From: Isoetes taiwanensis
Taxonomy: Eukaryota; Streptophyta; Lycopodiopsida; Isoetales; Isoetaceae
Direction of reading: 5' to 3'
NCBI GenBank assembly: GCA_021234155.1
Contig: JAJEKV010000006.1
Span: forward strand, 23,499,568-23,563,567
DNA: 64,000 nt
Position 1 is the first letter of the stretch. Each line of letters starts with the position of its first letter. The position numbers and the translations under genes were made by a program. The notes under the pieces were generated by a model that saw nothing but the letters and a program-made list of their open reading frames with translations, did not search any database and was not told the DNA's origin. This document shows, one piece after another, positions 1 through 11,783 of this stretch.

Positions 1-1280
1 GTTTCAAACAAAACATGATACTTTTGAAAAGGGCGGAGGCCTTGTGGATGAGATGCTAGATTTGGTCTTTTCTCATCTTTAATATAAGAAAAAAATTCAA
101 GATTAGGTTCAAAAGTTGACATTAGGATGGACTATCAATACATATATAAGTCAGGTACAATTTTTGTTTGAACCTAATATTTCTGCCCTGAAAAAAAATA
201 TGGGCATGACACGTGCCCCATAAAAAAATTTAAAAAATAAATAAAAAATGAAAATTCCTGTGATGTCACCGTGCGCTCTCTCTGCTTGCAAGATTGCGGC
301 TGATTGCGGCTGATTGCTTGCAAGAGGACTGATTCAGTGATTCTGCTCTGGAGGTCCTGGAATATTTGCATTGAATGTGAGATCTACAGAGATCTAAGGA
401 GTGTAATTGCATTGAATGTGCTAACTCCTACATATATCAGCGACCCGTGATCGGCAAAGGCGCCCAATCCAGTTGCAGGGACCAATCCTTTGGCAAATTT
501 CATTTCGCTAAACTGATTCAAGGTAGGCTGTAAAATATTGAACAAAACCTAGCCTATGGCGGAAAGAATAATAATACGCTGAAGAAGCAAACCTCTGTTA
601 TCCCCTTCGCCTCTTCAAGCGATCGAGCAACTTCTTGGGCGATCCGTGCATCGAATTTAGGGCAAGCATGGCAAGGCCCAATCCGCCCCCTCGGCCGCTA
701 TGGATTTAGCCCCTTTCATTTTGTTGAACCGATTCAAACCTCGCTGAAGAATATTAAACAAAACCCGACCTAATCTGCGGGAACCGAGAGGGGCTAAAAG
801 CACTAATCCACGGGAATCATTATCAGGGGCGCGGCTACCATATCCAATACGATTTGCGAGGCATAGCCGAAGTCATGTTGTGGCTAGGGATGCAAATAGA
901 GCCGCTACAAGACCTTTGCTTGCCATATCGTGTTGGTGCGGGGAATGCATTTTGGGATTTTGTAAGAATAATGCAAGGAAAAGGATCTTGATTGATAATC
1001 GAGTGAAGAAGCGGATGATTCGGCTACCTTGAGGCTGGCATATAGAACTAGAGATTTGGTGTTGAGGCGGATAAGCGAGAACCGCAACATGGCAGACCAT
1101 AGCCATATGTTGCAGATGAGCTCTTCTTCTTTCCCGCTATATCAACACACACTGAAATCAATGCAGTGAAGGCCACGAGAAAATTCGGCAAGTAGGGTTC
1201 TTACAATTTGTAGCCTCCTCTTGCCTTATCGGACTCTTGTATGTAAAGGGAGAGTCATTTTTTTTTGCATATCATTACTA
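1..1280. other. No gene recognised
   Basis: Only short unsupported ORFs occur here. I see no splice-consistent exons, no transposon termini and no RNA gene. The stretch is moderately AT-rich. Confidence 0.4.
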
Positions 1281-1288
1281 GAAGAACC

Positions 1289-1460
1289 CGATAACTAGTT
1301 ATCGATGATCGAGGAGTGATGATAATTAAGTATCGATACTCCTCCACTCGCGATAACTAGTTATCGATCTTTGGAGAATACCGATAATTAATTATCGATC
1401 ATTGGAGGAGTGATGATAATTAATTATCGGTTCTCCTCGATCGATAATTATCGATCTTGG
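1289..1460. repeat. Tandem ~31-bp array with palindromic cores
   Basis: About six units of 28-32 bp follow one another, each built on a GATAA...TTATC palindrome and a GGAG/CTCC-containing spacer. Perfect palindromes are CGATAACTAGTTATCG at 1289-1304 and 1351-1366, GTATCGATAC at 1330-1339, CGATAATTAATTATCG at 1382-1397, GATAATTAATTATC at 1415-1428 and CGATAATTATCG at 1442-1453. The words CCGATAA and TTATCGG recur downstream to about 1710. The units could be hairpins, sites for a dimeric DNA-binding protein, or the inside of a small repeat element. None of these is shown by the sequence alone. Confidence 0.8.
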
Positions 1461-1489
1461 AGAATGCCCGACAAATTTTAACGCAGATA

Positions 1490-2350
1490 AGTCCGATAAG
1501 GCGGTTATCGGGTCGCCGGTAAACTACGATGTCGCCCGATAAGCCACCGCCCTAACGGACACCGGCGGTTATCAAACGCGTCTGGCTTCGGCCCGGGCCT
1601 CGCGTCGACGCGGTCCAAGGCCTCGGCCTTACGTGCCAAATACGGCCTCCGGACCTCTGACCTACCGATCCGCGCATTTTTGGTTATCAGCCTTAGCTAG
1701 ACCGATAACCTTACCTTCTATGCCCATCTCAAACTGGGAACAAATTTGCCTTCCAATTGGTTTTCCCAGCGACATTCCGGCTAAAGAAGAACTCAAGCTG
1801 GGCCTGTGCTTGCCCAGGCTGCAGTTTCATCTTATATACCCAGCTCATTGTCAGATTTAAATGATATGCAGATTCGAAATGCTGGCTTTGGATTAGATTT
1901 GTTGCTTGGTTCGAAAAACTGGCATGATCAATTCAGGCAATTTTTCAGCTAAATTTGCTATCATTTTTTAATTCTGAGGAAGAACCCACATTTTTGAATT
2001 CTGGGGTCTGGATTTGCATAGCCTCGGTGTATGCGAATTCGCCCAAATCTGCCATGAGATACTTTGGCAAGGGAGATCGGCCTGGATTTATGAAGCCTGC
2101 GGATGAAATTTGTCAAATAGAGCTCCAGATTTCGCCCCGGTTAGAGCAAATAACCCAACGGATATGACAATTTGGGAAAAATCACGCACAGACATGGCTG
2201 GAAAATTCGGTATCCGCATAACAGCGAGATTTACAAATCTTCCAGCTAGTGTGGGAGAAACAGGCAGCGCCACAGGGCCACATTACACTTCGGAATCGGA
2301 AATCAACATGGGAGACCTGTTGGTTCGACAGATTGAAATCGTATAAGCCT
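1490..2350. other. CpG-richer stretch without a supported gene
   Basis: The part from about 1490 to 1640 is clearly richer in CpG than its surroundings. It contains CCGATAA/TTATCGG inverted pairs, for example 7-bp arms around 1495-1513. ORFs of 60-80 codons exist on both strands, but none resembles a known domain. Confidence 0.35.
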
Positions 2351-4430
2351 GTCCATTTTTTTTACATCGGATTTTGTGAACCACTCTTAGACTGCCACCT
2401 CACGCCTCTTGGGATTTATCAATTTATCCAAATATTGTTGACCCATAACATATATGTATGTAGAATTAAATTATGGTTTCATCTTCCATTGGATGCACTT
2501 AACTTGATGTTTCCTAGATGTGAACATATTACGTCAATTACTTCAAGATTGCATTTTGCTTTGCGCACTTTGAATTGTCACAAATCCATTACTAAACAAG
2601 GTCTTGAAACTTAACAAGGTCTTGAAACTTATGGTAAATTTAACTTCACAGGGTTGGAATAAGAGAAATGTTCGCGGCGGCCTTGGCCGCTGCGATAAAT
2701 TTCTTGTATATATAAACAAGTTAATGCGGTGGTATGTTGTATTAATCATCACACATTGCACATTGCCTTCAATGAAGAGAATTTCATTTTGCCGTGGAAA
2801 CTGATCTTGAAAAAGCGGCCATGCGGCCACGTTCTTTTATGCTGATATGGTCAGATTTAATGCAAGAGCCAATACAGAATATCCAATGTTCAACATTCGA
2901 TGATTTTGCACTTTCTTGTATTCATGCATCCATGTCATAATATCATGATATACTACTATCCCAGTCTCCCATTTGTATCCATTTTGAAACCCATCATCAA
3001 CGTCAAACTCTAAAATAATGAGTCATTTTGCCGATCAACTTAGCTTTTAGCTTTAAATTATGAACATCTCTTCAGTTCTTCAGGCATGCTAAGCAGACAG
3101 AGGCAATTGGAATGGATGTTTGCTTTCAAATATAGATTTTATCTATAATCCAGGAACTAATTCATCAGTAACATCACTTGAAAATTTATATTTTTCATGT
3201 TTGGTCAAAATCATTATAGAGATCAAAATTTGCAACAGTAACACCCTGCCAATATATCTTATATTTTCCAATACATATGCTAAAAAGAAGTGTCCACCTT
3301 ACATTCAGACAAAATCTTGGTTTATGCTGCTTCGGACAAAATCTTGTGCTCAACCACCTTCATACAAGTCAGATGATAGTAAAGTTAAAGCCATATCCCA
3401 TTTATAAAATGTGTAATAGTTTACCAACCCAAATGGCCATTGTAGCATAGCTTGATGTCATCAATATGAGCAAGTTGCATTATCTTCTAATCTGCAACTT
3501 TGATAGGAGATTGTAAGACCTTATGAAGATGAGTTACAGCTAATGGCTTCGCCACAATCATCATACTTCACAATTCTTGCACATTTTGAAAATTTTATAT
3601 CTTAATATTGACAAAATAAACATGCTATACTCAAATATAATTACATTTCATGTCCCTTGGCTTGACAACAACATGCCTATCCATAAAGAATTCCCTGCAA
3701 AAGGAATTTTGCAACTCATAAAGGGAACAAAAACATACCTAATATAAATGTAGAATTTGATAGCTTACTTGACACTATGAGCAACCTGTACTGCAACTAA
3801 GTAATCATGTTCAGACCTTCTAATTTGATTTTTGAAGGCCGCATTCAAAGTCAGAAGTTCTTCAAGCATGGTATGCACAATTCTAGGTTCCTTCCTTGTT
3901 TAGGGAGTTGCGTTAACAATTTTGTTTGGTAATAAAGCATATGCTGAAGACGTTCCTTCCTTCTTGTTCCTCCAAATTAAATTTTTGCCTTCCTTCTTGT
4001 TCCTCCAAATTCCATTCTTGCACTCCTATGCTTGATGGACATAAGAAAAATTTGTTCTTCTGTAGAACAATACATCTCTCATTTGCTATTATCTCTTTCA
4101 TATGTTGATTGGAGTAGGAAGAAGGCGCAAACTGTTGGCAGATTTGTTGAAAATCTGTGCATATGCCATCAAGGAATTAGCTTAAAAGCAATGACTCGGA
4201 GCTAGCAAGATAACTAAATGCACAGCTGGACATAACATGAAGAATACAAATTTCCACCTGAAAAAGAAATACATTGTTTCCCACATCCACTGAATCTCAC
4301 ATGGCCAATCGTTTAAGTTCAGATAGTCCATGCTAATTTATAATCAAAGCAACCTAATAGCCTAAAGAATAAACTTAAAATACAGGAAATTTATGATAAG
4401 TTGTTTAGCATTTTTGTCCCCTTGGTACCT
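2351..4430. other. No gene recognised; small direct duplications
   Basis: AT-rich sequence with a ~17-bp tandem duplication near 2594-2628 (AACAAGGTCTTGAAACTT twice) and a ~39-bp duplication near 3947-4015 (CCTTCTTGTTCCTCCAAATT twice). I see no domain, RNA gene or element terminus. Confidence 0.4.
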
Positions 4431-4436
4431 CAACAA

Positions 4437-5293
4437 CGGAAACTTCCATAAGATGCAAAAGTCTTCTGCAGTCTTCATTGTAACAGTTTTGTAACCTGCA
4501 AAATAAAACACTATAGGCATGTAGTTTTATAGTACTAAAGCTATGGCTCATATCTTGACAGTTCTTTAAATATACTTCTCAATATCAACAACTTCCTCAA
4601 CCTAAATTGAATACTAAGGTACAGTAAATGCTATGCACATTTGAAATGTGTAGATACATGACCGCGTACCTCTTTGGCTTTTGTAAGTCCTTCAGTTGCT
4701 TCTTCTCGCCTTGTATCCCTAAAAACACACAACTCCAAATCTCAGAATTAAAGTTATAGCCAGACTATAGGACCACAACAAAAATGGCAAGAACTACGAT
4801 TAGCAATGTTCTCAAGTTTAGCTTTTTCAAGTCTGGAGCCTTCCCATCAAATACATAGCTATGATCATGCAAAATATGCCAGTGCAATTTCATTCAGCAA
4901 AGTGTTTCAAGCTTTTAAAAAAAAAAAATAGGACTTACATTGCTTTCATCCCAGACTCCAATAAACGGACGGTCCTATTGAGCATTCCATGCGGATGACT
5001 GGAAGAATGAATAAGCCAACAAGTGAATACAAAATGGCATCCGCAGAACTAATGATATGCTCTTATAATCGACACACGGTTATAGACAGACACTTAATTC
5101 CAAATATACCTCGACTAAATGCTTCAGATAATTATCGGCATGCAAGGCAAAAAAACCACGTCGGAACTGTGTCTATAAGAGGAGGAGTTGTATACCTGAT
5201 GGTGGAATGCCAGACTGTGCAATTTCTGAAGCGCTTGGATACGCATTGGACTTCTGCAGAACACATCTTGCACTAGTTCTAGAAGTTTGTTTT
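4437..5293 (-). other. Weak candidate for a spliced gene, product unknown
   Basis: The minus strand has a run of blocks with good-looking splice borders: about 5293-5196 (donor GTATAC), about 4992-4939 (acceptor CTTCCAG or a later AATAG, donor GTAAGT), 4718-4670 (acceptor TTTTTAG, donor GTACGC), and a further block ending near 4437. Two different reading frames can be threaded through subsets of these. One gives a tail containing RTVRLLESGMKAMDTRREE and then stops soon after the 4670 junction. No frame runs cleanly through all blocks and I do not recognise the product. This may be a real gene tail, a pseudogene or chance. Confidence 0.2.
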
Positions 5294-5299
5294 CTAACC

Positions 5300-6790
5300 A
5301 TAAACTTCACAGCCTCAATTGTCTCATATGGCAGTTGCTCCAATTCCAGTATGCAAGCATTTTGGGTGTTCAGCATGCAAGCATTTTGGGTCGAAATCCT
5401 CTCAAGTTTACCTTAGAACAATTCATATCTATAAGACCAACAGTCTGTGCCCCTCCTCTCTTCAATCCTTCTTACTTACTTGGCCAGAAGAGATCTCCTT
5501 GGCCGAATCTAGAGATTTCTTTTCCCAAGCATTTCTCCATCGCCCATGCATGCCATAGCTTCCCTCCGAAACTTTTCCTTGTCCGGCCAAAGAGAATCGT
5601 GGAAGAAGGGATGTTATTTCTGTGCATTTTTTGATTTTTCCTGGCCCTAGGATTCGAAATTAGAGAATCAGACGGCTCAGAAACATTTTAGCAGACGTGG
5701 CAGGACACGTGGCATAACTAGAATTGTAGCAAATTGTGCACCTAGGGTTAGGCAACGCTATTTCCCACCAAACCGGAAATTCCCAAATCAACAAGATAGA
5801 TAGATAGGACATTCTTAACTTAATGCTAGTTAAGGTTGATTTAAACAATGAAAAATAAAGTTAAAGGTTGATTTAAACAATGAAAAATTGTAAAATAGGG
5901 CAATGATCTGTTTTTAGGGCAGCGACCAAAGCATCGGCCTAGGCAGCGACCAGGCTAGAGATCACCTGGCCGGCTTGGCAGTGGTCATGGCCTGGAAAAA
6001 ACGGCAGACCCTCCTTATCTCTGATTTTTGCAGGCTTAAGCTTCAGGCAAATGGGGTTTTTTGGCAAGGAACAGACGATTCATGCTCGGATAAGGTCTGG
6101 TTCAGTTTTTTGACAAACAGGGAAGACTTAGCGATGGCAAAGCTGAAACTCCATTCAAGCAAGCACAGATTGGATTCGATTCTTAGTTTAGTTGTTAATT
6201 TTTTTCTTAATCTTTTTATCTCAACTTTTTACAGGAACCAAGCACAGATAATGCATAACATGGCAGATCCGGCCTCTTGATACAGATGCAGAATCGCACA
6301 AGAACAACAAGAACAATTTTCACTCTCGATTTTCTTTTTTAATTCCATTTGTATTTCTTATCACTTATATTTCTTATCAGCGTAATACAGCACTCACAGA
6401 TAAGGCTCCTGAAATTCATCAGAGATTTCGGCAGAACGTTCTCCCATAGAACATTAATTTTCCACACAATCACTCACAGATTAATTTTACTCACACAATC
6501 ATCATAATCACTTGACTGAAACAGAGGCATCGTGCATTAGCAATGAAACAGAGGCATCGTGCATTAGCAATGACGGACTTATATGTACCGAACACTCAAG
6601 GCAAATAGACAAGAGCATAGAATAGGCACAAAAATATAGTTTACGTCCATTGCTTTTGTACTAAACCATTAAAAGGGGTCTCTGATATTAACAAAATAGG
6701 CCCATTGTGCATTCCCTTAACTTTGGACGATAATATGCTCATTATCATGCCAAATATGCTCCAAATGACTTCAAAAATAAGATGTGGGCA
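5300..6790. other. No gene recognised; small direct duplications
   Basis: Short direct duplications occur at about 5352-5391 (GCAAGCATTTTGGGT), 5831-5890 (AGGTTGATTTAAACAATGAA) and 6512-6575 (GAAACAGAGGCATCGTGCAT). No protein domain or element end is visible. Confidence 0.4.
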
Positions 6791-6801
6791 TCGCTTTCCG
6801 T

Positions 6802-7011
6802 ATCACAGTACTGCAAATAAGATTGCCAGTTATGGCTACAAAAGATATAAGATATAAGAGTGCTCGAGGGCTAATACAATTTAAACATCACAAATTTTTT
6901 GTCAACATCACAGTACTGCAAATAAGATTGCCAGTTATGGCTACAAAAGATATAAGATATAAGAGTGCCCGAGGGCTAATACAATTTAAACATCACAAAT
7001 TTTTTGTCAAG
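6802..7011. repeat. Tandem duplication, 2 x 105 bp
   Basis: Positions 6802-6906 and 6907-7011 are near-identical adjacent copies; the only difference I see is CTCGAG versus CCCGAG. The period of 105 is a multiple of three, so a spurious ORF runs through both copies as a 35-residue repeat. The copies are young and abut the 3' end of the broken unknown gene that follows. Confidence 0.9.
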
Positions 7012-7059
7012 AACTTGGTTCTGCCTCATCCTTTATAGGAGTTGGAGGCTCAGGTTGTT

Positions 7060-8340
7060 TTTAGTGATGAGCAAAGCGGCACCGAGATTGATAATGACAG
7101 TAGCTACAGATGCAATCTCGGGCGAGAAGGCAATTGCCAGGGGCACAACTACGAGCATTTTCATGCTCATCCAGGCGGCAATGTCCTAGCCTAGGGCAGT
7201 AATAGCAAGGTCACGTCGCACCAACACAAGAGTGAAGGTGTGGAAGCTAAACTTCTTGTGGCCTGCCATGGCTGCTAAGGCTCGGACTGCCCACCAGGAT
7301 GGCTCTGCCTCTGGAGGTAAATACTTAGCAATGAAAAGCACTTGACCTTCCTTAAAAACAGAGAGGAAGAAGCGAGTGATGGAGGAAATGGGAACCTCTT
7401 TGTCTAAATCCATCGCCAACTCCTCTTCTTTTGCTTCCGCTTTCTCTTCGCGGACATGGTCGTTATTTCTGTCAAATCCTCCCCTTCTTCATCAGGCTCC
7501 TTGGAGACATCCGCCTCATTAATATTGGGAACATGAGGTCCCATAGCAACAAAAGCTTCTTTTGGTGGCTCAGATGGGGCCCTTTGGAGCATGAGATGCC
7601 GTGGCCGAAGGAGAGTATCAAAAGGATCAAAGTCTTTCTGCTGATAACTCAATAGATGTGAAACTAGAGGTGGGAGCTCAGGAGCAGAAAAGTCAATCAG
7701 GTCATCCATGCAATACTCCGCTAGCTCATAGAGGACATCCATTTTTGTTTTTCGCTAGATATAATGTCGTCAAGCAAGAGACACTCCTGCCCGGTGACTA
7801 TGGATGACCGGTGACTTATCTAGCCCCATAAGCTTGTGTACCTAACCGCACATAATCATCCCTGCTCACTCTGTCATCATCCTCCAGCGAAGCAGGAATA
7901 GATGTTTTTCCCTTTTCTTCCTCTATGTCCTCATCTTTGATGTACCGGTCCATCAAGATGGCCAATGCAAAACAAACCTAAAATTAGGTTTGACCCTCCC
8001 ATGGTAGGGTAGGCAGTTGCTTACCCCTGCGAGTGATACCATGGACGACATCAGATGCGTGACGGTCGCCTCCCAACATCTGAAGCAATAGACTCTGGGG
8101 AATATACAATTGAGCAGGTTCACCAAGTTGGGCATAATGGGGAACCATTTCTTGGATGTAAAAGTCTAGCCAAGTAGCATAGAATCTGCATATTCGCGAT
8201 GAGGTCTACCTTTTGGAGGAGATTGGGTGAAGAACCTCGAAAGGGATGTGGGGATCCCAGTGCTCTCCATTGGCATACCATTGAAGGGACTCAGAGTAGT
8301 CCATGAGACAAGGTGGCAGAGCAAGAGGAGAGGAAATCGC
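7060..8340 (-). pseudogene. Broken copy of unrecognised protein gene (family U, copy 1)
   Basis: Read on the minus strand, a protein begins near 8305 with LQWYANGEHWDPHIPFE. It continues in shifting frames with FYMQEMVPHY, ALAILMDRYIKDED, YELAEYCMDDLIDF (ORF ending 7742), MGPHVPNIN and EAEPSWWAVRAL. It ends near 7060 in a strongly hydrophobic segment (VVVPLAIAFSPEIASVATVI) that could be a membrane helix. The same order of blocks occurs at 21.7-23.1 kb inside a chromovirus, so the two are homologous. At least three frameshifts or stops break this copy. I do not recognise the family, which could be a transposon accessory gene or a captured host gene. Homology between the copies is seen directly; function is unknown. 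Confidence 0.55.
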
Positions 8341-8715
8341 AGAGAGGAATAACAAAACTGAAGCCCTAAAATGAAACTCCACTTAAATAGACTGACTTCA
8401 GCATTTATTAGCTCAAAAGGAAGTTGGAAATAAGGGACAAAGGCTCAAGAACTTTTGCTGATCAAAAACTGTTGTTGATTCTCTTCACCAGTGTCAAATG
8501 GCGCAATAGCGCTATTTAATGGCTGGGAGGTCAAAACTTTGAAATAGTTTTAGGCCTTCACTGGTTCGAAATGGCATTGTAGCACCATTTGATCAGATAG
8601 ACCTCGACTTGAGGAAGACTTTTCCCCAGGAAAAGTCAAAAGCCTAGGTCAAATGGATAGACTTCCAGTCTATGGTCAAAGTCAAGGGCCTATAGCGAAT
8701 CTATGGCAGGTCAAC
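8341..8715. other. No gene recognised
   Basis: Spacer between the family U pseudogene and the transposase remnant. No repeat, domain or RNA gene is visible. Confidence 0.4.
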
Positions 8716-10960
8716 GAGCTCCCTAGAAAACAATCATAAATAAAGAATCATGTCTTCTATCATCAGTATATAGAAATGTTCGTCCTTGATAATTTCTTGT
8801 GTCTCAGGATGCCTTCTATATGTGAGATGCATAAGAATAGTGATCTGCTCATTATGGCAATGCTTAAGCTGAACTTCATTCTGCTCTGAAATAGTAATTC
8901 TCTGCAAACTCAATCATTGATACAATGGTGTCATCAGCAAACCTATTTAGTAGTTGGCTAAATATGGCTTGCTGCCATTTATATCTAAAATTATGAGTCA
9001 CAAACTCCTTTGCGTTGAATCTAAATGTTTCCATCAAAACGTTGGATGAAGTCTGCAAATATTGATGCTCAATTCCTTTTTTGGGTTTACCATTTTATCC
9101 TTACCAATTTCAATATAATGTATGTTCTTACAAATGACTTTCACCTTTCTATTTTGTCCACACCGCATTTGATGCAAGTTCCTAATATGCATGCTTCATT
9201 GTGCCACTCTTCACCTTCAGGCTTTGGGCAAATCATGCTCCTCCACATATCACTGTTAGACTGCCAAACATGTCTTCTTGCATTGCAGCCTACCTGTCTT
9301 ACATTGTGGTCATATATCTTGCACTCACAGGTGCAGATTGCAGCGTGCACCATGGACTTTGTTTTATGTTCTCCATGCCTTCCCTCATCATTGGTATCCT
9401 CTCGTGATAGACGCAACAACAAGTATTGAATTTAGAGAGCTTTATAACAAAGTAGGGCTTTAGCTTCTCGTTGTCTTGCCTGAAACTAGTGAAGAATTAT
9501 GTCTGCAAAATAAGACTAAAAAGCTACTTAGTAAATGCTAATGCTAATACCACTAGTGGAACAAATGCTAATAAATAGCAACTTAGAACTAATTTTAGAT
9601 TCCGTTAACATTACAGTACAACCCTTAGCAAGCCAATCCACTAATGAATGCTAGAATGTTGGGCTGAAAGCATTGCTAATCTATAGTGTTAGGTTGGCTT
9701 TACTAACTACAGATTTAGTGTAGTGCTAACATTGACAACATTACTAATAGTGGCAACAACATTAACAAATTTTGTAACATTAGCACTATCATTAATAAAA
9801 TCACTAACAATGACATTATAAATGTACTAAACCTTAGCATTCCTTACCACAAAAAATGCTCTATTATCAACCGTCAATAGAATTAAAACATGTAGCACAA
9901 CAAGCACTTGCAGATTAATTCAATGCAGACACAATTCATATTAGAATCAGTACCTCAAAACTTATAAAAAATACTAGTAGCTAGTAAATATGAAAAATAC
10001 TAGTAAACAATAAACTTTTTCTCAAAAAGTATACCGGGTCCATATCAAGATAATGTGTTGGATGCTTAGAATGTTTTCCTCTACCAGATCTGAGGTCCTT
10101 GAAGTTAGGAGAAACTCTGGTGTAGTTAGTCCAATAATCCACAACTCTGGTGTAGTTAATCACTTCTTGGCTCAGAAAAATCCTTTCTCTTCTTCCTTCC
10201 TCTAAGAGCCCATAATGCATTTTTATTACTAATTGCAACATGGTGCTTCTTAGCTGTTGAACAATTCGTTGGATGAAATTCTTATTGATAGCTAATCTTT
10301 TGTTGCCATGCCTAACCTTCCCAAGTGCCACGACTAATGCTGCTTTTTTTGTTGCTAGTTTGTCGTTGGACTCCACTCCTTTCGATGTTGTATGGTTTTT
10401 TGGATGCTACCTATAATTTCACTATGAATAATATTTTCCTTATCAGACACTCCAGCCTGCATAACTTTGTTATTCGTCAGCAAATGCCATACTTCTTTCT
10501 TGTGGTCTGTAGACATTGATTTTGTCAAATCCAGAAAGTTTTTGTGATTATGGAGGCTGCCACTGCAATTGATTTTTTGAGTGCTCAATATTCCAATCTA
10601 AATTTCCATCTGACAATTTCTCCATCTTGCTTGCTCTTTGTCGTTGCTTCTGCAAATGCCATTTCCACCTCTTGTCTTCGTCATTATCATCGGATCACAA
10701 AAAATGGATAGAAAGAACGAAATGAGATCTCTTACCCTTGGGAAAGGGGGAATCAACCACCCCCTGATATTTTCGCAAATTTTGAATTTCCCTCTTTTCG
10801 TAATACTAAAAAATAGTGCTAGTTTAGGTGGACAAATGGACACTAAAAATGAGACACCATAAGATGCGAGGACCCGTATATCCTTTGCATCTGCCTTCCA
10901 CATGATACCCTTGTCCGGAGGCCACTCTTGATGCCTAGATCTCATCTTACAGAACATTAG
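8716..10960 (-). pseudogene. Decayed DDE-type transposase of a moss/fern/animal-type family
   Basis: Several minus-strand ORFs line up in one order. Near 10.0-10.3 kb there is a DYWTNYTRVSPNFKDL...HPTHYLDMDP segment. At 9141-9422 follows a cysteine-rich zinc-ribbon-like part (WRSMICPKPEGEEWHNEAC then CIKCGVDKIE). At 8876-9058 is KWQQAIFSQL...MIEFAENYYF, and then, one base out of frame, EQNEVQLKHCHNEQIT. From memory this matches uncharacterised transposase-like proteins of mosses, ferns and animals, where the FAEN motif carries an Asp that is Glu here. The ORFs at 10355-10588 and 10598-10957 may be its N-terminal part. The gene is dead: several frames, no terminal repeats found, and a probable lost catalytic residue. 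Confidence 0.45.
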
Positions 10961-11778
10961 AGATCAATCAAGAACGTTCCTTCTTATCAAAATGCAGCCT
11001 TTCACAAAGCCCTTCCAGTCAGGGACCTCGTGCACAAGATAAAGCCTTATAGAGCATCTTCATCATCATTTGTATGCCCAACCATCATGAACCTCAATTG
11101 CACCTCATCTGATACACTTCGCCATATATGATAAGAAAAGTATGAGAGCATATATCTGTTCTTGTTCTGGCCAGAGCACTTATCAAGTTAAAGATAAATC
11201 CTCCTCGATAGCTGTTTCGGTTGTGAGATCTCCTTAGGAGGCGCATTATATAGGTTGATTGTGGTATGTGGTACTCGTGGTCTTCAAAGCCTTAAAGTTT
11301 AGAAATAAAGAACTCCATGCACATGTCGATCCAGTTGTATCACATAGATGGCCCCAGTAACCTGTAGCTGAATCTTCTAATTTCTTCAATACATTTGAGA
11401 GATTCAATGTCATCCTGCCAAAGCTCAACAAAAAAAATGGCTATTGAACCATGACGATGTATCAAATCTCTGTGATGCTAAGGGATCGAATGATTATCCT
11501 TCCTAATATGCATGAAAGAAGCCCTAGACACATGCTTACCAGTGAGCTCTTCCACAGCTATATTAACTTCGTGATGTATATCCTTCTTGGTCTTCTTCAA
11601 TCTACGTGGCATAGTCTCAAGGAAGGAAATGTATAATCGAAATGTTAAGAGGATCACTATGGCAATCATTCCAAGCTTAAACAAAGAGATACAGATACCT
11701 AACTAAGTTCAAGTGAAGCTACATCTAAAAAATAAAAGAAAATTTACCATTTCGGGAACTTTTTATGGCGCCATCGAG
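10961..11778. other. No gene recognised
   Basis: Intergenic sequence up to the chromovirus insertion point. ORFs are short and resemble nothing I know. Confidence 0.4.
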
Positions 11779-11783
11779 AAAGT

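Noticed and set aside
10598-10957. A separate membrane protein gene suggested by hydrophobic segments
   Set aside because: It is in line with the decayed transposase upstream of its recognisable parts and has no support of its own.
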